Part shown: positions 8,421 through 16,562 of the stretch, piece by piece
Layout: the number at the start of each line of letters is the position of its first letter
Numbering within the stretch: position 1 is the first letter of the stretch
DNA from: Paludibacter sp. UBA6032
Lineage (GTDB): Bacteria > Bacteroidota > Bacteroidia > Bacteroidales > Paludibacteraceae
DNA: 64,000 bases
Direction of reading: 5' to 3'
NCBI GenBank assembly: GCA_002427885.1
Contig: DIZI01000031.1
Span: forward strand, 62,001 to 126,000
Notes under the pieces: model-generated
The model's input: only the letters and a program-made list of their open reading frames with translations
Databases searched by the model: none
What the model was told of the DNA's origin: nothing
Position numbers and translations under genes: made by a program

Positions 8421-9359
8421 ATGAGAATTGTTTTTATGGGCACACCCGATTTTGCGGTGGAAAGTCTGAAAATATTGGTTGAAAATAAGTATAATGTTGT
8501 CGGCGTAATTACAATGCCCGATAAACCTTCCGGGCGCGGACATAAAGTTCAGTTTTCTCCGGTCAAACAGTATGCACTGGAACAAAATTTACCGTTCCTT
8601 CAACCTGAAAAACTCAAAGATGAAGATTTTCTGGACGAACTTCGTGCATTAAAAGCCGATTTGCAAATTGTGGTTGCTTTCCGCATGCTTCCTGAAGTAG
8701 TTTGGGATATGCCAAAATTCGGAACATTTAATCTTCATGCATCTTTATTACCTCAATATCGAGGTGCGGCGCCTATCAATTGGGCCATCATTAACGGTGA
8801 AAAAGAAACCGGTGCCACTACTTTTTTCCTGACTCACGAAATTGATACAGGCAAAATTATTCAGCAAGAGAAAATTTTAATTTCTGATACAGATAATGCA
8901 GGAACAGTTCACGACAGATTAATGCTAATGGGAGCGAAGCTCGTAAAAAAAACGATCGATCTACTTCTTGAAGGTAAAATAGATGCAGTTGATCAGGCTC
9001 AATTTTTACATTCTGATTTTGAACTGAAAGCAGCTCCGAAAATTTTCAAGGAAACCTGCCAAATAAATTTGGAGTGGAATGTAGAAAAAATTTATAATTT
9101 TATTCGTGGTATGTCGCCTTATCCCACTGCATGGATAGAACTACAGTTTCCAAATCAATCCGAAAAAATGATATTGAAAGTTTTTGAAACTGAGAAGGAA
9201 TTCTGTAATCCCGAAATACCTGTTGGTACAGTTGTAACGGATGGAAAGAAATTTGCAAAAATTGCCTTGAAAGATGGATTTATCCATCTGAAATCAGTTC
9301 AGGTAGCAGGCAAAAAACGGATGGAAATCGGTGAATTATTGCGTGGAATGCGGTTTTAA
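8421..9359 (+). CDS. fmt: Methionyl-tRNA formyltransferase
   Basis: 312 aa, full length. It transfers a formyl group from 10-formyl-THF to initiator Met-tRNA. It begins RIVFMGTPDFAVESLK; the catalytic motif NLHASLLPQYRGAAPINWAI and ETGATTFFLTHEIDTG are present, and the C-terminal tRNA-binding domain is intact (GMSPYPTAWIEL). Confidence 0.96.
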   Translation: MRIVFMGTPDFAVESLKILVENKYNVVGVITMPDKPSGRGHKVQFSPVKQYALEQNLPFLQPEKLKDEDFLDELRALKADLQIVVAFRMLPEVVWDMPKFGTFNLHASLLPQYRGAAPINWAIINGEKETGATTFFLTHEIDTGKIIQQEKILISDTDNAGTVHDRLMLMGAKLVKKTIDLLLEGKIDAVDQAQFLHSDFELKAAPKIFKETCQINLEWNVEKIYNFIRGMSPYPTAWIELQFPNQSEKMILKVFETEKEFCNPEIPVGTVVTDGKKFAKIALKDGFIHLKSVQVAGKKRMEIGELLRGMRF

Positions 9360-9377
9360 TTTGAAAATGAATTAATA

Positions 9378-9457
9378 TGCTAATTTGAAAATGTGCTAAT
9401 ATGTTAACAAAAGGCTGAGTCTCTTTATTCTCAATTTGTCATATTTTCAAATTAGCA
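9378..9457. terminator. Long-range inverted repeat between fmt and ridA
   Basis: TGCTAATTTGAAAAT (9378-9392) pairs perfectly over 15 bp with ATTTTCAAATTAGCA (9443-9457). The right arm can also pair with a second site: AAAATGTGCTAAT (9388-9400) with ATTAGCACATTTT (9451-9463). It lies between convergent genes and is followed by T-rich sequence, so a shared terminator is the simplest reading. Confidence 0.55.
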
Positions 9458-9462
9458 CATTT

Positions 9463-9840
9463 TTATTTTACCGCTATCGTTTCAATTTCCACTAAAGCTC
9501 CCATTGGCAATGCTTTCACTGCAAAAGCTGAGCGAGCCGGACATTCGGTCTGGTAGTATTTTTTGTATACGTCGTTCATTTCTGCAAAATTGGCAATATC
9601 CGATAAAAATACAGTCGATTTTACCACATCTGCAAATGTATATCCAGCCTCTGCTAAAATTGCATTAATATTGGCAAAAACCTGTTCGGTTTGAGTTGTA
9701 ATTTCAGTTGTTTCAATTTTACCAACCTTCGGGTTAATTGGAATCTGACCTGAAATGTATAAAGTTCCATTGGCTTCAATAGCCTGACTATATGGTCCAA
9801 TAGCAGCCGGTGCATTGGGTGTGTTGATAATTCGTTTCAT
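9463..9840 (-). CDS. ridA: RidA family enamine/imine deaminase
   Basis: 125 aa, normal for RidA/YjgF, a trimeric enzyme that hydrolyses reactive 2-aminoacrylate and related imines. Visible: APAAIGPYSQAIEANGTLYISGQIP near the N terminus, CPARSAFAVKALPMGALVEIE with the substrate-binding Arg, and the final acidic strand. The start is MKRIINTPNAP (ATG at 9840); the frame runs open to 9870 but the extension does not fit the family. A candidate -7 element TATCTTTG lies at 9875-9868. Confidence 0.95.
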   Translation of the reverse strand: MKRIINTPNAPAAIGPYSQAIEANGTLYISGQIPINPKVGKIETTEITTQTEQVFANINAILAEAGYTFADVVKSTVFLSDIANFAEMNDVYKKYYQTECPARSAFAVKALPMGALVEIETIAVK

Positions 9841-9909
9841 AATTTCATCTGCTTTATATTTTGACCACAAAGATAAATATTTTTATTTTCTAATGCCCTC
9901 ATTTTTATT

Positions 9910-9917
9910 TATCTTTG
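9910..9917 (+). promoter_or_regulatory. -7 element of valS promoter
   Basis: TATCTTTG matches TAnnTTTG. The -33 region is only T-rich (TTTTC at 9886-9890). It would give a leader of about 100 bases before valS. Confidence 0.45.
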
Positions 9918-9948
9918 CAATCTTGAAATTTTTCAACGGATAATAATT

Positions 9949-9990
9949 ATTGCATTGAAAAATAATTGATTACATTTCTTCCAATGCAAT
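9949..9990 (+). promoter_or_regulatory. Hairpin in valS leader
   Basis: ATTGCATTG (9949-9957) and CAATGCAAT (9982-9990) form a perfect 9-bp stem with a 24-base loop, inside the presumed untranslated leader and 34 bases before the valS ATG. It could be a control element; nothing identifies a known riboswitch or T-box. Confidence 0.4.
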
Positions 9991-10024
9991 TAAAAATCGA
10001 AAATATTAAAATTATAAATAAATA

Positions 10025-12640
10025 ATGGAACTCGCAAGTAAGTACAATCCCAACGACATCGAATCGAAATGGTACCAATATTGGCTGGATAATGGATTTT
10101 TTAGTTCAAAACCTGATGGTCGTGAACCTTACACCATCGTCATTCCTCCGCCAAATGTTACCGGTGTGTTGCACATGGGACACATGCTTAACAATACCAT
10201 TCAGGATGTGTTGGTTCGCCGGGCACGTATGCAAGGCAAAAATGCTTGTTGGGTTCCCGGAACTGACCATGCTTCTATTGCTACTGAAGCCAAAGTGGTT
10301 GGAAAACTTGCTGCCGAAGGAATCAAAAAGACTGATCTGACACGTGAGGTATTTCTCGATCATGCCTGGGAATGGACACACAAGCACGGTGGCATTATTT
10401 TAGAACAATTGAAAAAGCTGGGTGCTTCATGCGATTGGGACCGAACGGCTTTTACCATGGATGAAGCACGTTCTGAAAGTGTATTGAAAGTATTTGCCGA
10501 TTTGTACGAAAAAGGCCTTATTTACCGCGGTGTACGCATGGTAAACTGGGATCCGAAAGCGTTCACTGCTTTGTCGGACGAAGAAGTAATTTTCAAAGAA
10601 CAACAAGGGAAATTATACTATTTAAAATATAAGATTGAGGGAGAAGATGGTTTTGCGGTTGTTGCGACTACCCGTCCGGAAACCATTATGGGCGATACTG
10701 CCATGTGTATTAATCCAAATGATCCGAAGAATGCTCATTTGAAAGGCAAAAAAGTTATTGTTCCCCTGATAAATCGTTCTATTCCCGTTATTGAAGATGA
10801 TTATGTGGATATTGAATTCGGAACCGGATGTTTAAAAGTAACTCCGGCACACGATGTGAATGACTATATGTTGGGCGAGAAATACAATTTGCCTTCCATT
10901 GATATTTTCAACGATAACGGAACGTTGAACGAAAACGGAGCGCAATATGCCGGAATGGATCGTTTTGACGTTCGTGAACAAATTGTGAAAGATATGGAAG
11001 CAGTCGGCTTGCTTGAAAAAACGGAACCTTATACCAATAAAGTCGGATTCTCGGAACGTACCGATGCAGTCATTGAACCAAAGCTTTCGATGCAGTGGTT
11101 TATGAAAATGGAAGAGTTGGCAAAACCGGCTCTTAATGCTGTGATGAGTGATGAAATTCAGCTTTATCCTGCAAAATTCAAAAATACCTACCGTCACTGG
11201 ATGGAAAATGTGAAAGATTGGTGCGTTTCCCGTCAACTTTGGTGGGGACATCGTATTCCTGCGTATTTCTTACCACAGGGTGGTTTTGTTGTTGCTTTAT
11301 CAAAAGAAGAAGCTTACGAGAAAGCGTTGAAAATGGTAGACTATCCACTAACCATTGACGAACTTCGTCAGGATGAAGATGTGCTTGATACATGGTTCTC
11401 ATCGTGGTTGTGGCCTATCTCAGTTTTCGACGGAATTAATCATCCTGAAAACGAAGATATTCAATATTATTATCCAACCAATGATTTGGTGACTGCTCCT
11501 GAAATTCTGTTTTTCTGGGTGGCTCGTATGATTATTGCCGGATATGAATACAGAGGCGAAATGCCTTTCAAAAATGTTTATCTGACCGGAATTGTCCGGG
11601 ATAAGTTGGGACGCAAAATGTCCAAATCGTTGGGTAATTCTCCCGATCCGTTGGATTTGATTGCACTTTATGGTGCCGATGCAGTGCGTTTGGGAATGTT
11701 GCTTACATCGCCTGCCGGGAACGATTTACCTTACGATGACAGCCTTTGTGAACAGGGTCGAAACTTCAACAATAAAATTTGGAATGCTTTCCGTCTCGTA
11801 AAAGGCTGGGAAGTAACCGATATCGAACAACCTGAATCGGCTCGTATGGCTGTAAAATGGTTTGAAGCACAATTGGGCAAAACCCTGCTCGAAATTGATG
11901 ATTTGTTCTCAAAATACCGTTTGTCTGAAGCCTTGATGGCGGTTTATAAACTGTTCTGGGATGAATTTTCTGCCTGGTATCTCGAAATGGCAAAACCGGC
12001 TTACCAGCAACCCATTGACCGCATTACTTATGATGCTACACTTGGTTTCTTTGATTCGTTATTGAAAGTATTGCATCCGTTTATGCCATTTATAACCGAA
12101 GAACTTTGGCAAGCAATGGAAGAGCGCAAAGACGGTGAAAGTATCATGGTGGCATTGCAACCAAAAGCTACGGAAGTTGACGAAAAGTTGATTTCTGAAT
12201 TTGAATATGCAAAAGAAATTATTGCAGGTGTACGGACCATTCGTTTGCAAAAAAATATTCCAAACAAAGAAAGTTTAAGTTTACAGGTAATTGGTGCACA
12301 CAAAACTGATTTCGATGCTGTGATTACTAAACTTGGGAATTTGGATGCTATCGAAAATGTTACTGATAAAGCAAGCGGTTCAATTTCTTTTTTGGTTGGT
12401 ACAACTGAATTTTCCATTCCCATGGGAAGTTTGATTAATGCAGAAGAAGAAATTACCAAAATGGAAACTGAAATCAACTACTTCCAGGGCTTTATCGAAT
12501 CGGTTATGAAGAAACTAGGTAATGAACGCTTTGTGGCTAATGCCAAACCGGAAGTGGTAGAAGCCGAACGCAAGAAAAAAGCGGATGCAGAGAGTAAAAT
12601 TGCTTCGTTGAAAGAAGGAATTGAAGCGTTGAAGAAATAG
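10025..12640 (+). CDS. valS: Valine--tRNA ligase
   Basis: 871 aa, full length class I aminoacyl-tRNA synthetase. The HIGH motif is HMGH at residues 50-53, the KMSKS motif is at 531-535, the editing domain follows the first Rossmann part (TTRPETIMGDTAM), and the C-terminal arm is a coiled coil rich in Lys/Glu. It charges tRNA-Val. Monocistronic, with its own hairpin leader and a terminator at 12682-12719. Confidence 0.97.
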   Translation: MELASKYNPNDIESKWYQYWLDNGFFSSKPDGREPYTIVIPPPNVTGVLHMGHMLNNTIQDVLVRRARMQGKNACWVPGTDHASIATEAKVVGKLAAEGIKKTDLTREVFLDHAWEWTHKHGGIILEQLKKLGASCDWDRTAFTMDEARSESVLKVFADLYEKGLIYRGVRMVNWDPKAFTALSDEEVIFKEQQGKLYYLKYKIEGEDGFAVVATTRPETIMGDTAMCINPNDPKNAHLKGKKVIVPLINRSIPVIEDDYVDIEFGTGCLKVTPAHDVNDYMLGEKYNLPSIDIFNDNGTLNENGAQYAGMDRFDVREQIVKDMEAVGLLEKTEPYTNKVGFSERTDAVIEPKLSMQWFMKMEELAKPALNAVMSDEIQLYPAKFKNTYRHWMENVKDWCVSRQLWWGHRIPAYFLPQGGFVVALSKEEAYEKALKMVDYPLTIDELRQDEDVLDTWFSSWLWPISVFDGINHPENEDIQYYYPTNDLVTAPEILFFWVARMIIAGYEYRGEMPFKNVYLTGIVRDKLGRKMSKSLGNSPDPLDLIALYGADAVRLGMLLTSPAGNDLPYDDSLCEQGRNFNNKIWNAFRLVKGWEVTDIEQPESARMAVKWFEAQLGKTLLEIDDLFSKYRLSEALMAVYKLFWDEFSAWYLEMAKPAYQQPIDRITYDATLGFFDSLLKVLHPFMPFITEELWQAMEERKDGESIMVALQPKATEVDEKLISEFEYAKEIIAGVRTIRLQKNIPNKESLSLQVIGAHKTDFDAVITKLGNLDAIENVTDKASGSISFLVGTTEFSIPMGSLINAEEEITKMETEINYFQGFIESVMKKLGNERFVANAKPEVVEAERKKKADAESKIASLKEGIEALKK

Positions 12641-12681
12641 TTTGTTGGAAAGTAAATCAAGCAAATAAACGCAAATTTCAA

Positions 12682-12719
12682 GAGAGCCAATTTAGATGAA
12701 AATTTCTATATTGGCTCTC
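12682..12719 (+). terminator. Intrinsic terminator of valS
   Basis: GAGAGCCAA (12682-12690) and TTGGCTCTC (12711-12719) form the stem, extended by one T-A pair, and are followed by CCTTTTTTT. It ends just before the stop codon of the convergent gene. Confidence 0.8.
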
Positions 12720-12726
12720 CCTTTTT

Positions 12727-13878
12727 TTACCCTCTTTTAGGCTTCCAGAAAAAACTTCCTACAGCAATAATCGTAATAATTCCAGTCAAGATAAACGCCC
12801 AACTATTGGCTTTCCGCGATTGGGCCTGAATCACATAATTTTCCGGAACCATGCGGTAAGCAGTTAGTTTCCAGTTCAACGTATCGCCCTGAATTATCGT
12901 GTTATTAGGTTGAATTATTTTTCCGGGCATAATTAGCTTATAATTAAATGCATCACCAAAGTACTGAACAAAGCTCTGTTTGTCCCAATCATCTTCAAAT
13001 TTTTTCATTGGCCCTGATTTATCTTTCCATAGTATCGAAAAAGTAGTTGTTTTAAAATATTTATTCAGCACTTCTTCCATACTAAAATCAGGTAAATCTT
13101 TATCAATTCTATTAAATATGGTATCGCTCATTAACTTTAATCGTTCTTTCGAAACCGGTTTGTCTTTAATTTGATCAAAGTTTTCAATCAGAATTTTGAA
13201 TTCATTATTCCAGTTGTTATTGGCAAACCATTTATTGTATTTGTCTTCCAAATTACCGACATATTCACGCATTTCTACTCCATTCATTCCTTGTACTAAA
13301 TTTGGTTGACCTGTAAACCAAAACAAAGCTTCGTCTTTGGACATATACTTTTCAATGGGGATTTCAAAATTTGTTTTGATTTTCAGATAAGTTTCTTTAT
13401 AAGTATAATAGGTATAAAACCATCGAAAGTTCGTTTCCAATGAATAGTTCACCTTCAGGTTACTCCAGTCGTGTGATCGTTTTAGTCTGAATTTATCGCC
13501 CATTTCCTGAACCGTAGCATAGTTCCGTCGAGCCAGAACAAAAAAATCATCCGATTTTTCTATACCACTGTTTATTTTATCTCTCAATTTAATAATCTTT
13601 TCAATTGAGTCGACCATCGAACTTTTAGCGGGATATCCTTTAAACCATTCTGAATCTCTGAATTTCCAGCTAATATTCCATGTAGAATCAATTTCAACGG
13701 GAAGCGGATTGAACTTAGACGCTGTATCGCCAACTATAAAAGAATAATCAGCTTTTCCTGTAAACTCCCGGTAACAAGATCCATCCGAATTTATAACCGT
13801 AAGCATATCATGTGGTTCTATGCATGAAACTATAAATAAAACAGAAAAATAAGTCAAAAATTTTACAATTGATTTCAT
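12727..13878 (-). CDS. Unrecognised lipoprotein with C-terminal membrane anchor
   Basis: 383 aa, no family recognised. The N terminus is a lipoprotein signal with Cys19 (LFIVSC). The middle is rich in Trp, Tyr, Lys and Asp and looks soluble. The C terminus has a single membrane helix (near residues 357-376) ended by KPKRG, so by the positive-inside rule the tail is cytosolic and the main domain is periplasmic, held at both ends in the inner membrane. It is the third gene behind an ECF sigma factor and a short membrane protein, with gaps of 4 and 10 bases, so it is probably part of that signalling unit. Confidence 0.75.
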   Translation of the reverse strand: MKSIVKFLTYFSVLFIVSCIEPHDMLTVINSDGSCYREFTGKADYSFIVGDTASKFNPLPVEIDSTWNISWKFRDSEWFKGYPAKSSMVDSIEKIIKLRDKINSGIEKSDDFFVLARRNYATVQEMGDKFRLKRSHDWSNLKVNYSLETNFRWFYTYYTYKETYLKIKTNFEIPIEKYMSKDEALFWFTGQPNLVQGMNGVEMREYVGNLEDKYNKWFANNNWNNEFKILIENFDQIKDKPVSKERLKLMSDTIFNRIDKDLPDFSMEEVLNKYFKTTTFSILWKDKSGPMKKFEDDWDKQSFVQYFGDAFNYKLIMPGKIIQPNNTIIQGDTLNWKLTAYRMVPENYVIQAQSRKANSWAFILTGIITIIAVGSFFWKPKRG

Positions 13879-13882
13879 AATA

Positions 13883-14287
13883 TTAATTTGTTAGTTGTTG
13901 ACGTAATTCATTAAGTTGTTCGTTTTTTATTGAGTTTTGTTTCATATAGCAGTAGTAAGTTTTCAACAAATTTATCTGATTATTATCTTTAAAATGAATA
14001 CATTCCGGATCAATAACCAGTTTGTTTTCAAACAAACGTTTGGGTTTTGTTGTCGAAGCAATCGGATCGGAACCGGTTTGTTGAAACAGGAATAAACCCA
14101 ATAAAAATATTGCCGCCGAGCTTGAAATTACGCGAACCCAGATCAGCAGTTTTGATTTTTTATCCTGCGAATTGATGCTGATATGTTGCATTATGCTGTT
14201 TGTGAGCAATTCTGCATCCTGCAAATCCGGTTTTTGCCGGCTAAGTTTCTCAATGAGACTATCAAATTTATCGTTCCTGGTTTTCAT
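13883..14287 (-). CDS. Short single-pass membrane protein, possible anti-sigma factor
   Basis: 134 aa. A cytosolic N-terminal part of about 45 residues (charged, contains SLIEKLSRQKPDLQDAELL), one membrane helix (LIWVRVISSSAAIFLLGLFLF), and a periplasmic C-terminal part of about 65 residues. I recognise no named anti-sigma domain, but size, topology and its place directly after an ECF sigma gene fit that role. That is inference from context. Confidence 0.7.
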   Translation of the reverse strand: MKTRNDKFDSLIEKLSRQKPDLQDAELLTNSIMQHISINSQDKKSKLLIWVRVISSSAAIFLLGLFLFQQTGSDPIASTTKPKRLFENKLVIDPECIHFKDNNQINLLKTYYCYMKQNSIKNEQLNELRQQLTN

Positions 14288-14297
14288 GGCGTGTATC

Positions 14298-14843
14298 TTA
14301 ATATTTTTCTAACTTCTTGCGAATTGTTTGTCGGGCTAAAAACAGATTGCTTTTAATTTTATCTGCCGACATACCACTTATTTCAACTATTTCATCCACT
14401 TCCAACTCTTCCAAATGTCGTAAAGTAAACACGATTTTTTGTTTCGGCGTCAGTTCGTTCGTAAGATTATGAATGATAGTTGCAAGTTCCGAATTGATAA
14501 TTGTTTGCTCAATATCCTCTGAATTTATGAAGTTAGTTAACGTATCGTCCATTGAAGTATTCTGAAAATTCCGATTTGACGATTTAAGTTTATCCAGACA
14601 TAGATTTGTGGCAATTTTATAAAGCCATGTACTGAACTTTCTATTCCTATCAAAACTTGAAAGATGTTGCCAGACCCGAATGAAAGTTTCCTGCACCAGA
14701 TCTTTCGCATCCTCTTCATTGCATAAAATCCGAAAGGCTAATGAATAAACCATTGACTGATAGTATTCAACAATTTTCCGAAATGCTTTTTCATCATTCC
14801 GCTTACTCAAAGCTATTAAACCGGTAATTGTTGATTGATCCAT
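14298..14843 (-). CDS. ECF-type RNA polymerase sigma factor
   Basis: 181 aa with sigma region 2 (MVYSLAFRILCNEEDAKDLV, then FSTWLYKIATNLCLDKL) and region 4 (LTPKQKIVFTLRHLEELEVD with the following helix-turn-helix). It directs RNA polymerase to a small regulon, normally held by a membrane anti-sigma factor; the next gene is a candidate. The start is the ATG at 14843 (MDQSTITGL); a TTG at 14876 opens the frame further but is less likely. A -7 candidate TAAATTTG lies at 14912-14905. Divergent from the inositol phosphatase gene. Confidence 0.9.
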   Translation of the reverse strand: MDQSTITGLIALSKRNDEKAFRKIVEYYQSMVYSLAFRILCNEEDAKDLVQETFIRVWQHLSSFDRNRKFSTWLYKIATNLCLDKLKSSNRNFQNTSMDDTLTNFINSEDIEQTIINSELATIIHNLTNELTPKQKIVFTLRHLEELEVDEIVEISGMSADKIKSNLFLARQTIRKKLEKY

Positions 14844-14961
14844 TAGTTGAAATGTTGTATAATTATAATACGACAAAAGAATCGATAAGTCGAAAATAAA
14901 GATACAAATTTATATAAATAAATTAGTTTTGAGAGAATTAGAGAATTATCTTTTTATTCAC

Positions 14962-14992
14962 TTGCTAATTAAACTATAAAACTCTAACTTTG
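14962..14992 (+). promoter_or_regulatory. Bacteroidota-type promoter of the inositol-phosphatase-family gene
   Basis: TTG at 14962-14964, a 20-base spacer and TAACTTTG at 14985-14992 fit the -33/-7 consensus well and leave a leader of about 70 bases. Confidence 0.6.
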
Positions 14993-15069
14993 TAATCCTT
15001 TTTTGAAATATGAGAAATATCGTTTTTCTCAAAATGCTATGAAAAGTTTGAATTCAATGGTCAGAAATT

Positions 15070-15867
15070 ATGAAAACAATATACCAACAACTTACACTTG
15101 CTACTTGTGAAATAGCGCGTTTGGCAGGGAAATTTATGGCTGACGAACGTAGGAGTTTTGACAGTTCAAAAATTGAAACGAAAGGCTTGCACGATTTGGT
15201 AAGTTATGTGGATAAAGAATCTGAAAAGCAAATTATCGAACAATTGCAAAATTTATTGCCGGAATCGGGTTTTATTGCTGAAGAAGGAACGAATTCGAAG
15301 CAGGGTGAACGTTATAATTGGGTGATCGATCCACTGGATGGTACCACGAATTACATTCAGGGTGTTCCGGTTTATGCGGTCAGTATTGGCTTGTTGGAAG
15401 ATGAAGAACTGGTTCTGGGTGTTGTTTATGAAGTTGGTCGTGATGAATGTTTCTATGCATGGAAAAATGGTGGAGCTTACTTAAATGGACAATCTATTCA
15501 CGTTTCCGATCGGGGTGATATTCATGATGCTTTATTGGCAACGGGTTTTCCATATAATGATTTTAGTAAGTTAGAAGTTTATATGGAAATTTTGAAATGG
15601 ACTATGACTCATGCCCGTGGAGTTCGACGGTTGGGTTCAGCTGCCACCGATTTAGCTTATGTGGCTTGCGGGCGATTCGATGCATTTTGGGAATACGATC
15701 TTAAACCGTGGGATGTTGCTGCCGGAGCAGTAATTGTAAAAGAAGCCGGTGGAACGGTTACAGATTATAAAGGAGAATCTGATTTCCTTTTTGGAAGAGA
15801 AATTGTGGCATCGAACGGGTTAATTGAAAAATTGATATTGAGTAAGATAAAAGAATATAACACCTAA
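15070..15867 (+). CDS. Inositol monophosphatase family protein
   Basis: 265 aa, full length. The lithium-sensitive phosphatase motifs are present: EEG near residue 77, DPLDGTTNY from residue 87 (metal ligands D87, D90), and WEYDLKPWD ending at D215. It dephosphorylates inositol 1-phosphate or related sugar phosphates; the true substrate (also PAP, as in CysQ) is not clear from sequence. A good promoter lies upstream. The stop codon overlaps an inverted-repeat arm. Confidence 0.93.
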   Translation: MKTIYQQLTLATCEIARLAGKFMADERRSFDSSKIETKGLHDLVSYVDKESEKQIIEQLQNLLPESGFIAEEGTNSKQGERYNWVIDPLDGTTNYIQGVPVYAVSIGLLEDEELVLGVVYEVGRDECFYAWKNGGAYLNGQSIHVSDRGDIHDALLATGFPYNDFSKLEVYMEILKWTMTHARGVRRLGSAATDLAYVACGRFDAFWEYDLKPWDVAAGAVIVKEAGGTVTDYKGESDFLFGREIVASNGLIEKLILSKIKEYNT

Positions 15868-15952
15868 CCCTTAAAGGGGAATTAGTTTAGTTTCTTATCC
15901 TGTATTTTTATTTAAAATTTCAACTATAAAGTCTTAAGCCCCTTTAGGGGTT
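15866..15952. repeat. Inverted repeat with CCCCTTTAGGGG-type arms
   Basis: AACCCTTAAAGGGG (15866-15879, overlapping the stop codon) and CCCCTTTAGGGGTT (15939-15952) are complementary at 13 of 14 positions. Each arm is itself nearly palindromic. I recall similar CCCCTAAAGGGG elements scattered in Bacteroidota genomes, so this is probably a dispersed intergenic repeat that may also act as a terminator. Confidence 0.6.
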
Positions 15953-15973
15953 TGGGGTAATATTTTTCATATT

Positions 15974-16519
15974 ATGATTACTAACGAAAGAGATACACGT
16001 AGAGAACGTTTGTTGTTGGTGGCAAACGAGATGATGACAGCTGCACGAACGGCTCCGAAGGGCAAAGGAATTGATATTATAGAAGTGACAATGCTTACGG
16101 GAAAAGATATCATTGAATTATCCAAAGCCATGTTGGAGTATTCTTCCAAAAGCGGATTGAAATTTGTGATGCGCGATGCAGCGAATATCCTGCACGCAGA
16201 AGCTATTGTTCTGATTGGGACGAAACAACAGATTCATAATCTGAATTGCGGTTATTGTGGTTTTCAGACTTGTGTTGAGAAACAACAATTTCCAACCATC
16301 CCTTGTTCTCTCAACTCAGTTGATGTTGGAATTGCCATTGGTTCTGCCTGTTCTGTTGCTACCGATCATCGGGTGGATAGCCGGGTTATGTTTTCTGTGG
16401 GACGTGTTGCCCAGGAACTGGATTTAATGCCAGGTTGCAGTAATATTTACGGAATTCCGATCAGCGCTTCATCGAAAAATCCGTTTTTTGATCGAATTTC
16501 GACAAGCCCTGCAAAATAA
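15974..16519 (+). CDS. DUF2148 ferredoxin-like domain protein
   Basis: 181 aa. A four-cysteine pattern C92-x2-C95-x4-C100-x10-C111 (NCGYCGFQTC then PC) suggests an iron-sulfur cluster, as expected for DUF2148 proteins. The N-terminal half looks like a small alpha/beta domain, and the C-terminal part ends SASSKNPFFDR. The function is unknown; the family is found in anaerobes. It sits between the inositol phosphatase gene and an MFS transporter, all on the plus strand. Confidence 0.85.
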   Translation: MITNERDTRRERLLLVANEMMTAARTAPKGKGIDIIEVTMLTGKDIIELSKAMLEYSSKSGLKFVMRDAANILHAEAIVLIGTKQQIHNLNCGYCGFQTCVEKQQFPTIPCSLNSVDVGIAIGSACSVATDHRVDSRVMFSVGRVAQELDLMPGCSNIYGIPISASSKNPFFDRISTSPAK

Positions 16520-16562
16520 ATAATCTTATAAAATTATTTTTTACTATATCCCGTTTAGTATT

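Noticed and set aside
9918..10024. T-box riboswitch in front of valS
   Set aside because: No T-box consensus sequence, leader only about 100 bases, and T-boxes are not expected in Bacteroidota.
10832..11251. 139-aa minus-strand frame inside valS
   Set aside because: Antisense shadow of conserved valS coding sequence, rich in His/Phe/Ile as expected from reverse translation.
12727..13878. C-terminal membrane helix as a GlyGly-CTERM or PEP-CTERM sorting signal linked to the rhomboids
   Set aside because: No Gly-Gly or PEP motif precedes the helix, the protein also has a lipobox, and the rhomboids are about 10 kb away without the rhombosortase context.
14844..14876. N-terminal extension of the ECF sigma factor from a TTG
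   Set aside because: The extension (SYYNYTTFQL) is not part of sigma region 2 and the ATG at 14843 is a normal start.
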